Assembly (NCBI GenBank): GCA_037962975.1
Contig: CM075673.1
Location: 149,068,667-149,132,666 of the forward strand
DNA: 64,000 nt
Origin: Clitoria ternatea
Taxonomy: Eukaryota > Streptophyta > Magnoliopsida > Fabales > Fabaceae
Reading direction: 5' to 3'
Within the stretch, counting starts at the first letter, position 1; every line of letters starts with the position of its first letter. Shown one piece after another: positions 47,795 through 60,045 of this stretch. The position numbers were made by a program, and so were the translations under genes. Under the pieces are notes generated by a model. That model was given only the letters and a program-made list of their open reading frames with translations. It searched no databases and was not told the origin of the DNA.

Positions 47795-48794
47795 ATACTG
47801 ATTCAATTTAACAATAAACTTAAATTATTACCTTTATGGCTCAATTTCATAAGCATCGGTAAATATATACCTGAACAGCTAGAATACAAGTTACATGGTC
47901 AAATGCACTTTTTTGGCTTGTCCCTAAGCTTCCCTTAATTCATCGATCGGTAATTATAGTGTCCCTGAAAACAAGCGTTCATGTAGAAGAACTTTTGAAT
48001 TAACAATTCCCAAAGCCCACGTAAAGCATGTTCATTAGTATTGAGTAGCGTGAATGAACTGGTTAAAAAGATTCAATTGATTAGCTCAAGTTCTGTTGTA
48101 AACAATATCATATAATCACATATTAAGACCCAAATTAGAGTCTGTTTGGTTACAAAGTTGAGTTGGTCAAACCATTGACCAACCCCAAAAATAAATCCTA
48201 CGGTCAAACGGAGTTTTGACTGTCTCGAACGGTGTGAAGGATCAATATCAACCCTTAAATTTCTCCATTTCCTCAACTCCGTTTCCCCAACTGGAAACCA
48301 AACGGACTTTTAAATTGATAGCTCACGTTGTTCTGTAATCATTTTGAAATTCAAATTGACTTTCTTGTTCCGAATAATCAGGCACACATTTTAAGTGCAT
48401 ATTATATTTATGGTTTAGTAATCCTTCAATTCTCGACTATAAAGAAGAAATAATTATTTTACACTAATTAAAAAGATTAGTTTATCTTAATTAATATTAT
48501 TAAAAATACATTATAATTTTTAAATTATCCTCATCATTAATAAACAAAGTATTAATTTTTTTCATTAATTATATCATTAAATAGGTCTAATTAATTAGTT
48601 TGTTAAGTTTTATTTATATTTGAGACGGGAGAGAACACACGTTAGTTTTGAATGGAGAGAGGCTAAACCTCCTTCACAGGTTCCTATTAATGATACCATA
48701 ATAACAAAACATGCATTTTTTTAAATTAAATTAATAACATTAAATAAAATTAACTACATTTTTTAGAAATGATAGTTATTTTTTTCCTTATAAA
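47795..48794. other. Intergenic DNA between solo LTR and chromovirus
   Basis: AT-rich with no gene signal. It contains a Tourist-like MITE candidate at 48138. Confidence 0.6.
48138..48309. mobile_element. MITE candidate (Tourist/PIF-Harbinger-like TIRs)
   Basis: AGTCTGTTTGGTT at 48139 and the inverted AACCAAACGGACT at 48296-48308 are terminal inverted repeats with one mismatch. Inner arms also pair (agttgagttgg / caactcc, cccaactgg). TTA-like flanks fit a TWA target. About 170 bp; no coding capacity. Confidence 0.65.
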
Positions 48795-51693
48795 TATAAC
48801 GTCTCACCTAGTTATTAGACATTAATCATGCGATTAAAGTTAATTAAACACACAATGTTATGCCAAATAATTGAAATACAGAGAAAATTTTTTCATGATT
48901 TGTGAAAACATTAGAAGTGAAGGAAGATATTTTTCATTAAAGAAAGATGCATACCCATCGAATGAAGATGACCATAGGTTCATAGCTCAAAGGACCCAAG
49001 ACAATGAATAATAGATAGAAATAAAATGAATAAATAAAATAAAATAAGAAAAATGGTTAAATAAATCAAAAGAAGTAAATGGGGTCAGGGGCTACTCGCT
49101 TGAGCGAAGTCCTGACTCGCTTAAGTGAGACCAGCGAAGGTCGCTTAAGTGAGTCCCTACTCGCTCGAGCGAGTTCCCCACTCCACTCCTGGACGAACTA
49201 CCGAACGCGCTTGAGCGAGGGAGTCCATGAGCATCAGGTCCCTATTTTGCTTGAGCGAAATTGTCTCGCTTAAGCGAAATCGATCCAGTGGCAACACCTT
49301 CGCTACTCCCTTAAGCGAGAGGTCTAAATAAACCAACTCGCTTTAGCGAAAACATTCCAGAATCTAAACAATCGTTCACTCGCTTGAACGAGCCGTTCTA
49401 GCTTGAGCGAAATAGTCACCAAACCAATTTGCCTGGCCCTCGCTCAAGCGAGGATAAGCCCGCTTGAGCGAGATTCATCCAGTAACCACCCCCCTTAGAT
49501 ACATGCATGCCTTGCTTGAGCGAGTATCATTCTCGCTTGAGCGAGATTGAACCAGAGGTCACACTACGAGTGCTAAGAGATTTCGCTTGAGCGAGGATAC
49601 CCCTTGCTTGAGCTTATTATGCAGTAGATACATGGAAACTTGAAATTTTTACACAATCTAGCATGTCTAAACATTCATATGCACCATTTGGCCTAATTTA
49701 CCCATTTACACACCTTCAAGCATGCAATTAAGACTGATTTCAATTAAATATGCATCTCAATTCTAACTCCAATTCATTAAATGCATACTAATCGAGCTTA
49801 TCTTCTAAACACTAACAATTCATATAGAGTTCAAATACAATTCATGTCCTAATCATCAAGGAAATGAATAATTCACACACATCTTGCGTCATTCAACCTT
49901 CACATGAATAAACAAGACCTGCCCATAGCAATTTATCATCTACATATAATATTGGCTCCATGTCAATACATATATATTCAATTCATGAACTTATCATAGC
50001 CATCCACACCTCACTACCTCATCAACATGAGTTCATATTCTCATCAACCAACATACAGATTCTAACTCATTACCTATTACAATCATTCATCACTACATTG
50101 ACCATGTTCTAGATTAATCCAACACACATAAGAAGCATGTTAACATTACATACACAAAACACGTTACACATCACACACATCAGGTAATTCATAGTTTTCT
50201 TCACTCCTTGGCATCAGTTCTCCGCTTGGCACACCACCGGGGCCTCAACGTCCTCCCTGTCACTGGTTACTAAATTAAAGGAAACCACAGCAAGGGTGAG
50301 TGTTTGGTAAATCATAATTAATTTAGAACAGTCATTAAATAACGAGGTACATAATTACTAAAGTGTTATCGCTAATACTAATTCACTAACTCTACCTTAT
50401 GCAATTTATTACACTTTTCCTTATCCACCAATCCATACTTACAGATTCTTAGCTTCGTTTAAGTTTCAGTATCCTCAAAGTACAATTCACAACCAACAAA
50501 TATGATAGAACATATTCATATCATCACACAATGTCAATAATTTCATCAAGTATCACAACTGACTCTCACATAATTCAACACCTAGTATCCGGATACTAAA
50601 GAATCGGCCTTCAACTGGGGGTCCTACTTGACACCCCGTGCACCCTACTTAGTCCACTGAGTCCTGCTTGACTCTCCACCTCAACCACTGGGTCCTACTT
50701 GACCACGACTAGCTCAACTGGGCATAAAAACCACAGGAGCCAGAAAATGAGGTGCTATACATACCGTCGGCCGTCCCACACTACATAATCATGCATATAC
50801 ATCACATATCATGTGGCCATCAATAACAGATCATAATCATCACTATTTCAAGGTTTAGTTAAATGACCCAAGCTTGACTTACGCACCTATTCTATTTAAT
50901 TACGACCCGAACACCCCCTTACCTCGATTCCAAGCTTCAACGATTTGTTCTTGATGTCGGTTGCATCCTCTAGGTACTTGGTTCAAGGTCCTACTTCCGA
51001 ATCTAATACCCGCTTCACCACTCGGTCCTCCGGTGTTCGTTTCGCTACCTACGAAGATCGGAACACAAAACCCATTAGCGTTATACTACTCTCATTGCTC
51101 GAAATATTGTTCCCAAGCTTTCATGCACTAGAGGAATGGGAAACAGAACCTTGTCCCACCATGCATGGCCATTCGGCTAGAGAGAGAAAGAGAAGGGGGA
51201 GAGAGATAACTCAATTTGATGGGTCCATAATGCTCACCTGGAAGTCACGATCCCAGAAACGTAGTTACTTTGAAGTTTCGACACAAGTCAAACCTCCCAT
51301 TGGAAGCACCAAGCTTTCGATAATGGTGAGGGAGAAGAAGAAGAGAAGCTTGCGTGAGAAAATGAGGAAGAAAAGAGAGTGATTCTGTTATTTAAAACCC
51401 AAGGGTGAAATAGTCATTTTCCTATTTCTTTTATATTTTTCCTTTAAAGTTTTAGTTAAGACTTTTACTTTTAACCCTTATTGGTAACTTCTAAATTTAC
51501 CTTCATCTAATTACACCTCTTTTAAACTTTGTAATTAATCAATCAAGTAAACTTATTTAATTCGACAATATTTAATTATTTATAATTGTATTTATAATAA
51601 TACTAATTCCCAAAAATCTCAAATAAATCTCGAGGATAATTATTAATATTTTCCGTCAATCAAAATTTTAGCTTAATTATTTGGGATGTTACA
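48795..51693 (-). repeat. Chromovirus 3' LTR
   Basis: Plus-strand limits TATAACGTCTC...GGGATGTTACA (2899 bp). It lacks a ~160 bp block present in the other LTR (58417-58577) but keeps two short segments deleted from that one. It contains the palindrome array at 49090-49612. Confidence 0.95.
49090..49612. repeat. Array of CTCGCTTGAGCGAG palindromes (3' LTR)
   Basis: About 17 copies or variants (cgcttgagcga, cgcttaagcga, cgctcgagcgag, cgctcaagcgag, cgctttagcga) in 520 bp, irregularly spaced, in both orientations. Confidence 0.95.
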
Positions 51694-51712
51694 TCCACCC
51701 CCCCTAAAAAGG
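51694..51712 (-). other. Polypurine tract of the chromovirus
   Basis: On the minus strand the sequence reads TTTTTAGGGGGGGTGGA immediately before the LTR's TGTAACATCC. Confidence 0.8.
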
Positions 51713-51786
51713 GATTTCGCCCCCGAAATCAACGTACCCTATTGGAAAAGATCGGGGTACAGCCGCCTCATGTCTGATTCCAACTC

Positions 51787-52947
51787 CTATGTATAGGTAA
51801 CTCCATTTAAATTCTGCCACTTCACTTTCACTAAAGGTACCTCCTTGTTTCTTAATTGCTTAGTCTGGTACTCCTTGATGCAGATAGGTGCTACTTCCAC
51901 CGTCAAGTCCTCTTTTAACTCAATAGAATTTTCCGGCACAATCATCGAATCACAAGAAATATATGCCCTCAATTGCGAAACGTGAAACACATCGTGGATA
52001 TTAGTTAAGGATCAAGGAAGATTTAATCTGTAAGCTACCTCACAAATCCGTTCCAATATCTGATATGGCCCGATATACCTCGGGTTGAGTTTCTGGCTTT
52101 TCAGTATACGACCTACACCTTTCATATGTGTCACCTGTAGAAATACCCAATCTCCTGCGTGAAACTCAAGTGGTCTATGGCGATTATCATAGTAACTTTT
52201 CTGTCGATCCTGGGCAATCTTCATTTTCTCTCGAATCAAGGCAACCTATTCATTCATTTCTTGGATCAATTCAGGTCCCAAATGGATAACATCACCATTC
52301 TCATTCCAACATAGTGGTGTACGACACCTTCTACCATACAAAGCTTCATATGGAGCCATGCCGATGCTACCGTGGTAATTATTATTATACGCAAACTCCA
52401 CCAATGGCAAATACCTCTCCCATAAACCACCTTGCTCCAATACACAAGCACGGAGCATGTCCTCCATGGTCTGGATAGTACGTTCTGATTGGCCATTAGT
52501 TTGAGGATGATAGGCTGAACTTAATCTCAGCTCAGTACCCAATTCCTGCTATAAACTTCCCCAGAATCTAGAAGTAAATCGAGGATCACGGTCCGAAATA
52601 ATACTTGAAGGCACATCATGCAACCTTACTATTTCAATAATGTATAATCTAGCCAACCGGTCCAATGACCATTTCATGTTTATGGCCAAGAAGTGAGCAG
52701 TCTTGGTCAATCTATCCACAATTACCCAGATTGCATTACATCCAGAACGGGTCCGAGGTAATCCAAATACAAAATCCATCGTGATACTCTCCCACTTCCA
52801 AATTAGAATCTCAGGTAGTTGGAGCAATCCAGGAGGCCTCTGGTGCTCAACCTTACATTTCTGGCATATCACACAAGATCTCACATATTCAATTACTTCC
52901 TTCTTCATTCCCGGCCACCAGAATTCTTTCTTCAAATCATGGTACAT
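51787..52947 (-). pseudogene. Chromovirus integrase with C-terminal chromodomain-like tail
   Basis: The open pieces, right to left, are 52947-52549, 52542-52246, 52239-52012 and 51990-51787, separated by stops. The first has the zinc-binding tail (CVICQKCK), first catalytic Asp in TMDFVFGLP and the second in IISDRDPRFTS. The second has the catalytic Glu in HPQTNGQSERTIQTMED. The third matches the region with YYDNRHRPLEFHAGDWVFL. The last starts MFHVSQLRAYI and continues with EDLTVEVAPICI, KEVPLVKVKW: the GPF/chromodomain-type tail of chromoviruses. All three D-D-E residues are present, but at least three stops split the protein. Confidence 0.9.
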
Positions 52948-53138
52948 TTTTGTAACACCGAGATAAATGCTTAAAGAATTTTATGTGCTTCAGATAACAC
53001 CAACTGCCTGAAATCGCCCATAGCAGGCACAACAACACGGTTTCTAAACCGCCAAATACTATCACGTCCTCTAGTCAAATTCATCTCCTTGCCTCCAGCT
53101 TAGGCATCAAGGAGTTTCAACAACTCTTTATCAGATTC

Positions 53139-53759
53139 CTAGGCCACCGCCAAGGATTCCAGAAATTCATTTGAGATTTTTAGCACTCCAACAACCATCT
53201 GATTCGGGGTTTGCATGGCAACTCCAACATTCAAGTCACAAAAATCCTCTAATAGTTCTTGTTCCTTTCCCATCAAGAAGGCTGCATGCAAGACTTTCCT
53301 GCTCAAAGCATTGGCAACAATATTTACTTTGCCAGGATGATATCTCAAATCAAAATCATAATCCTTCAGGTACTCAACCCATCGCCTTTGTCTCATGTTT
53401 AACTCCTTTTGATCAAATAAGTATTTCAAGCTCTTGTGATCATTAAATACTACAAAACAAGAACCATATAAATAATGGCGCCAGATCTTTAATGCAAATA
53501 CCACCGCCGCAAGCTCAAGGTCACGAGTAGGGTAATTCTCCTCGTGCGGTCTTAATTGCCTTGAGGCATAGGCAATCACCCTGTCATTCTGCATCAGTAC
53601 ACATCCTAAGCCAAACTTGGACGCATCACAATACACCACAAATTCTTTCGTCACATCTGGTAGTGCGAGTACAGGTGCAGTAGTCAAATACCACTTTAGA
53701 GTTTGAAAACTCAATTCACACTTTTCCGACCATACAAACGGATTCTCCTTTCTCGTCAA
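53139..53759 (-). pseudogene. Chromovirus RNase H domain
   Basis: A 206-codon open frame covers the RT connection (TRKENPFVWSEKCELSFQTL), then RNase H: FVVYCDASKFGLGCVLMQ (first Asp), LELAAVVFALKIWRHYL (Glu), FNDHKSLKYLF (Asp). The last acidic site, normally V-A-D-A-L-S-R-K, reads VANALSRK here, replacing a catalytic residue. The domain removes the RNA strand during reverse transcription; this copy is probably weakened or dead. Confidence 0.9.
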
Positions 53760-54225
53760 TCAAGTCAAAGGTAGAGCAATTCGAGAAAATCCTTCAATAA
53801 AGCGGCAATAATAACCAGCCAATCCCAGGAAACATCTAATTTTAGTCATTGACCTAGGCCTCTCCTATGCCATAACCGCCTTAATTTTGGATGGATCAAC
53901 AGATACACCATCATGGGAAATCATATGTCCTAAGAATTATACACTTCCCTCCTAAAAATCACACTTTGAAAATTTAGCATATAGTCGCTTCTCTCACAAC
54001 ACCTGCAAAACAATTTAAAGATGTTGCACATGCTCCTCAAGAGACTTCGAATACACTAGTATATCATCAATGAATACTACCACAAATTGATCCAAGTATA
54101 GTTGGAAGATCCGGTTCATATAATCCATAAAAATAGCTGGAGCATTGGTCACCCTAAAGGCATCACAACATATTCGAAGTGGCCATAACGAGTCTAAAAC
54201 GCCATTTTCGGAACATCCTCGGATT
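53760..54225 (-). pseudogene. Chromovirus reverse transcriptase, palm/thumb part with stops
   Basis: Continues from the stop at 54226. Minus-strand translation keeps VVVFIDDILVYSKSLEEHVQ (catalytic F-I-D-D box near 54060-54090) and FLGLAGYYCRFIEGFSRIA, with several stops, for example just after the start and near 54000 and 53870. It joins the N-terminal RT in the neighbouring frame. Confidence 0.85.
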
Positions 54226-55221
54226 TCACCTAATCTGATGATATCCCGACCTTAGATTAATCTTGGAAAATATGACTGCACCCCGCAATTGATCCAATAA
54301 GTCATCGATCCGTGGTAAGGGGTATTTGTTTTTAATTGTCAGTTTATTTAACTGCCGGTAATTGATACACATTTGTATACTACCGTCCTTTTTCTTCACA
54401 AGTAACACCGGAGCGCCCCACGGTGATGCACTTGGCTGAATGAATCCCTTATCCAGCAACTCATTGACTTGTTTCTTAATCTCTGCCAACTCCACCGAAG
54501 ACATCCTGTACGGCGCACGAGACACAGGTTCGGCCCCGGGAATTAAATCAATGACAAAATCAATCTCTCGAATGGGAGGTAATTCTGGAATGTCTTCCGG
54601 AAACACATCAGGAAAGTCACATACTACCGGAATATCACTAGGCATAAGATTATACCGCCCCTCTGAAGTAAATAGAATAACATAAGTTGCGGAGACATTA
54701 CTCACCACATTCTTGGTGTCAAGTTCTTGGGAGAAGACTATAGTTTTTCGGTAACAGTCCACCATAACATGGTTAGCAGCCAACCAATCGAGACCTATAA
54801 TAATATCTAAGTTCTTCAATGGCATACAGATCAAATTTACCACAAAGGAACGATCTTCAACTTGCATTGGTAATTCCCCACACATAGTGGTTGCCCGAAA
54901 GGTGGAACCAGTAGGAGTGAAGACACTAAGGGCATTCTCCATTAACACCACCGGTAGGCCAAGCCGTCGTACACAACTTTCAGAGATAAAAGAATGCGTA
55001 GCACCAGAATCATAAATTACATTTACCAGATGGTCATGAATAATACACTTACCCTGCACCAAGTTGTCAGTCCTTGCAGCCTCAGAAGCATCAAAAGCAA
55101 ATACCCGTCCAATCATAACATTTTGAGCACCACTGGATTGAACATCGGACCTCTTCAAGTGTTGGCCTCCACGACCACCGTTGTTTCTATCTCCCCGCTG
55201 AAAATTAGTACCACGAGTCAT
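54226..55221 (-). pseudogene. Chromovirus protease and N-terminal reverse transcriptase
   Basis: The longest open frame of the window (331 codons). It starts in the basic gag tail, then the protease: VIYDSGATHSFISESCV (active-site D-S-G) and IIGLDWLAANH (the second conserved protease motif). From about residue 210 the RT begins: PDVFPEDIPELPPIREIDF, SPWGAPVLLVKKKDGS, MCINYRQLNKLTIKNKYPLP and FSKINLRSGYHQIR, ending at a stop where relatives read on to the fingers/palm. RT converts the element RNA into DNA in the particle. Confidence 0.92.
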
Positions 55222-55317
55222 AGAAGTATTAGCCCGATTACCATGTCCACTCTGCTGCTGCCTCTGTGGGCAATCCGGCCTAAGGTTCCCCAGTTGTCCA
55301 CATTGGAAGCAAACAAT

Positions 55318-56142
55318 TTAACTACCTGGAAAATGTTTCGCAATATGACCCTCCTGGCCACAATTATAGCAGGCATGACTACTCGAATGGCTACTAGAAC
55401 GACCGGTAGAACCACGACTAGAAGAGGAGGAAGACGTAGCGGAAGACTTGCCACCACGGAAAAACTGGCCTATTTTCTTAAAGCTGAACCCTTTTGCCTT
55501 GAACGGTTTCTTGTCCTTTGCTTGAAATGTCCTCTGCAATTGTACTTCTTAAGTCAATCTGGCTTTATTCACTAAAGTAGGATAATCTCGAATTTCCATG
55601 GGCATAATTACACTGCGAAGTTCAATTCGCAATCCCGCTTCATACTTTACACATTTACTACCTTCAGTCCCTTCCAAGGAGAAAGAGTGGTAGAAATCAC
55701 ATAATTCATCAAACTTGGTACTATATTCAGCCACTGACATTCTGCCTTGTTCTAACCTCAGAAACTCCATCTCCTTACGTATCTTGTAATTGTCAGGGAA
55801 ATATTTGGCAAGAAACCTTTTTCAAAAGTTTGCCCATATCAACGGTTCGCTTGCTGCATTCATTTGCACTTTGGTCCTAGACCACCACACCCTAGTCTCG
55901 TCTTTCAACTGGTAAGTAGCAAACTGTACTTTCTGCTCCTCCGAGCACTCAAAATATTCGAAAGCTTGTTCAACTTCCCGTATCCAAATATGTGCACCAT
56001 CATAATCGTGTCCTCCTTTATAAGCAGGTGGATTCCGCTTCAAAAATTTATCAAGAGTTGGACCAGATTCAGTCCTACTCATCATTTGGGAGAATTTGGA
56101 AAAGAAGTCATCTCCTCCACCAGAACTAGTTCCCTCAGCCAT
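55318..56142 (-). pseudogene. gag: Chromovirus gag (capsid and nucleocapsid)
   Basis: Starts at 56142 (MAEGTSSGGGDDFFSKFSQM). The capsid domain follows (AHIWIREVEQAFEYFECSEE, then FATYQLKDETRVWW), with a TGA stop at 55822 in place of a coding codon before KRFLAKYF. The frame resumes (MEFLRLEQGRMSVAEYSTKF at 55770) and has another stop near 55549. The nucleocapsid piece (55539-55318) is Ser/Arg-rich with a zinc knuckle C-Y-N-C-G-Q-E-G-H-I-A-K-H-F, in which the final Cys is Phe. Length and order fit chromoviral gag; the protein is broken. Confidence 0.9.
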
Positions 56143-56382
56143 AAAGCAATTCTACAATAATCAAACACATCACCATTAATAACCAATGATCTACTAAGGA
56201 TTAGAATATTTACCTCATACACATATAAAACACAGTGCCACCAGAGTGCCAAGGGAATAATGCCAAGCTATCCTGTCAATAACACAAATAACCACAATAA
56301 ATACAATAAAATAACACAATAGCCCTATATGGGACTCGCATAATTTCTTACATATACCCACCTATTGCAGTCCTGAAAAGAA

Positions 56383-56396
56383 CCGCTCTGATACCA
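56383..56396 (-). other. Primer binding site, tRNA-iMet type
   Basis: On the minus strand TGGTATCAGAGCGG follows the 5' LTR after two bases. TGGTATCAGAGC is complementary to the 3' end of plant initiator tRNA-Met (established knowledge). Confidence 0.95.
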
Positions 56397-56398
56397 CC

Positions 56399-59300
56399 TA
56401 TAACGTCTCACCTAGTTATTAGAAACTAATCATGTGATTAAAGTTAATTAAACACACAATGTTATGCCAAATAATTGAAATACAAAGAAAAATTTTTCAT
56501 GATTTGTGAAAACATTAGAAGTGAAGGAAGATATTTTTCATTAAAGGAAGATACATACCCATCGAATGAAGATGATCATAGGTTCATAGCTCAAAGGACC
56601 CAATACAATGAATAATAGATAGAAATAAAATGAATAAATAAAATAAAATAAAATAAAATAAGAAAAATGGTTAAATAAATCAAAAGAAGTAAATGGGGTC
56701 AGGGGCTACTCGCTTGAGCGAAGTCCTGACTGGCTTAAGCGAGACCAGCGAAGGTCGCTTGAGCCAGTCCCTACTCACTTGAGCGAGTTCCCCACTCCAC
56801 TCCTGGGCGAGCCACCGAACGCGCTTGAGCGAGGGAGTCCATGAGCATCACGTCCCTATTTTGCTTGAGGGAAATTGTCTCGCTTAAGCGAAATCGTTCC
56901 AGTGGCAACACCCTCACTACTCGCTTAAGCGAGAGTTCTAAACAAACCAACTCGCTTTAGCAAAAACATTCCAAAATATAAACAATCGTTCACTCGGTTG
57001 AGTGAGCCGTTCTCGCTTGAGCGAAATAGTCACTGAACCAATTTGCCTGGCCCCCGCTCAAGCGAGGATAAGCCCACTTGAGCGAGATTCATCCAGTAAC
57101 CACCCTCATTAGTTACATGCATGCCTCGCTTGAGCGAGCGAGATTGAACCAGAGGTCATATTACGAGTGCTAAGAGATTTCGCTTGAGCGAGGATACCCC
57201 ACGCTTGAGCGAATTATGCAGTAGATACATGGAAACTTGAAATTTTTACACAATCTAGCATGTCTAAACATTCATATGCACCATTTGGCCTAATTTACCC
57301 ATCTATACACCTTCAAGCATGCAATTAGGGCTGATTTCAATTAAATATGCATCTCAATTCTAACTCCAATTCATGAAATGCATACTAATCGAGCTTATCT
57401 TCTAAACACTAACAATTCATGTAGAGTTCACACACAATTCATGTCCTAATCATCAAGGAAATGAATAATTCACACATATCTTGCGTCATTCAACCTTCAC
57501 ATGAATAAACAAGACCTGCCCATAGCAATTTATCATCTACATATAACATTGGCTCCATGTCAATACATATATATTCAATTCATGAACTTATCATAGCCAT
57601 CCACACCTCACTACCTCATCAACCAACATACAGATTCTAACTCATTACCTGTCACAATCATTCATCACTACATTGACCATGTTCTAGATTAATCCAACAC
57701 ACATAAGAAGCATGCTAACATTACATACACAAAACATGTTACACATCACACACATCAGGTAATTCATAGTTTCCTTCACTCCTTGGCATCAGTTCTCCGC
57801 TTGGCGCACCTCCGGGGCCTCAACGTCCTCCCTGTCACTGGTTACTAAATTAAAGGAAACCACAGCAAGGGTGAGTGTTTGGTAAATCATAATTAATTTA
57901 GAACTGTAATTAAATAATGAGGTACATAATTACTAAAGTGTTATCGCTAATACTAATTCACTAACTCTACCTTATGCAATTTATTACACTTTTCCTATCC
58001 ACCAATCCATACTTACAGATTCTTAGCTTCGTTTAAGTTTCAGTATTCTTAAAGTACAATTCACAACCAACAAATATGATAGAGCACATTCATATCATCA
58101 CACAATGTCAACAAGTTCATCAAGTATCACAATTGACTCTCACATAATTCAACACCTAGTATCCGGATACTAAAGGATCGGCTTTCAGCTGGGGGTCCTA
58201 CTTGACACCCCGTGAACCCTGCTTGGTCCACCGAGTGTTGCTGGACTCTCCACCTTAACCACTGGGTCCTACTTGACCACGGGTAGCTCAACTGGGCATA
58301 AAAAGCACGGGAGCCAGAAAATGAGGGGCTGTACATACCGTCGGCCGTCCCACACTACATAATCATGCATATATATCACATATCATGTGGCCATCAATAA
58401 CAGATCATAATCATCAACTGAGGCGACCAATATGTCAAGCCCACCAACATAGTGCCAGCATACACATTGATTCATCACAATTTAGAACACTTTAATTTAA
58501 TAACCACTACAATATATCTACAATTGACTTTCATACATGCACACTCATACAATTATCATTTAGTAACTTTTCTCACTATTTTAAGGTCTAGTTAAATGAC
58601 CCAAGCTCGACTTACGCACCTATTCTATTTAATTACAACCCGAACACCCCCTTACCAAGATTCTAAGCTTCAACGATTTGTTCTTGATGTCGGTTGTGTC
58701 CTCTAGGTGCTTGGTTCAAGGTCCTACTTCCGAATCTAACACCCGCTTCACCACTCGGTCCTCTGGTGTTCGTTTCGCTACCTACGAAGATCGGAACACA
58801 AAACCCATTAGCGTTATACTACTCTCATTGCTCTAAATATCGTTCCCAAGCTCTCATGCACTGGAGGAATGGGAAACAGAACCTTGTCCCACCATGCATG
58901 GCCATTCGGCTAGAGAGAGAAAGAGAAGGGGGAAAAAGATAACTCAATTTGATGGGTCCATAATGCTCACCTCGAAGTTACGATCCCAGAAACGTAATTA
59001 CTTTGAAGTTTTGACACAAATTGAACCTCGCATTGGAAGCACCAAGCTTTCAACAATGGTGAGGGAGAAGAAGAAGAGAAGCTCGCGTGAGAAAATGAGG
59101 AAGAAGAGAGAGTGATTCTGTTATTTAAAACCCAAGGGCGAAATAGTCATTTTCCTATTTCTTTTATATTTTTCCTTTAAATTTTTAGTTAAGACTTTTA
59201 CTTTTAACCCTTATTGGTAACTTCTAAATTTACCTTCATCTAATTACACCTCTTTTAAACTTTGTAATTAATCAATCAAGTAAACTTATTTAATTCGACA

Positions 59301-59426
59301 ATATTTAATTATTTATAATTGTATTTATAATAATACTAATTCCCAAAAATCTCAAATAAATCTCGAGGACAATTATTAATATTTTCCGCCAATCAAAATT
59401 TTAGCTTAATTATTTGAAATGTTACA
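56399..59426 (-). repeat. Chromovirus 5' LTR
   Basis: TATAACGTCTC...GAAATGTTACA, 3028 bp. It aligns along its length with 48795-51693. It holds the ~160 bp block missing from the other LTR. Confidence 0.95.
56705..57215. repeat. Array of CTCGCTTGAGCGAG palindromes (5' LTR)
   Basis: Same array as 49090-49612 with point differences and one ~20 bp internal deletion at about 57135. Confidence 0.95.
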
Positions 59427-59542
59427 ATAAAGGTAGTATAAGATATATTTTATTTTTAAGATTTGTAATTTAAGATAAAAAATATATTTTCAAAATTATT
59501 TAAAAACAAATGAAGCAAAAATGTTGTTTGTGTTCATACATA
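59427..59542. other. Short intergenic spacer between chromovirus and CACTA C
   Basis: Contains the ATAAA duplication of the chromovirus at its start and the ATA duplication of CACTA C at its end. Confidence 0.7.
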
Positions 59543-60045
59543 CACTAGTGGAGGAAAAATGTTTTAAAATCGGTTAAAAAACACTGTTAAACTCGGTTAT
59601 GAATTGAGTTTAAATCTCACATTTAAACACAATTATTTTAGCTGAGTTTAAATCTTACATTTAAACTTAGTTATTTTATCCAAGTTTAAATGTATTTCTA
59701 GTGGCGGTTTAAACCACCGTTAAGAAACCTCCACTAATAAAGAGAAATCACATCTTATTAAAGTGATTCACCAGAAAGAGTGTGTTTCTTTGTCATCACA
59801 ATATTTAGATTGCAGAGTTCACATATAACCATTGAACTAAAAGATATAAAAAGTAACAACACAAAAAAAAAATATAAATATCAAGCCCCTAACAAATACA
59901 TTAATCATGCAATGAAAACACACTTCTCTTAATGTAATGATCTGACTATCTAGCATGCTTAAGTGGAGGAAGGTAAAATTCAACAGGCAATATTTGCAGC
60001 TTACATTCTGAGTATGCTTCTCAGAGAAGGAAACATTATTTCCAA

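Larger units (their letters stand above)
48795..59426 (-). mobile_element. Chromovirus (Tekay-like Ty3-type) LTR retrotransposon, near full length
   Basis: Two LTRs (48795-51693, 56399-59426) flank gag, protease, RT, RNase H, integrase and a chromodomain-like tail, all on the minus strand. A perfect 5-bp duplication ATAAA flanks the element (48790-48794, 59427-59431). The primer site matches tRNA-iMet and a G-rich polypurine tract precedes the 3' LTR. The LTRs remain highly similar over long runs, so this is among the younger insertions here. Stops and frameshifts in gag and pol make it defective. Confidence 0.95.

Noticed and set aside
49090..49612. CRISPR-like repeat array
   Set aside because: Short palindromes with irregular spacing inside a plant LTR; there are no uniform spacers and the genome is eukaryotic.
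50945..51382. 145-codon open frame in the chromovirus 3' LTR, with a shorter version at 58694-59115
   Set aside because: Lies within the LTR; the two LTR copies break the frame differently and the translation has no recognisable domain.
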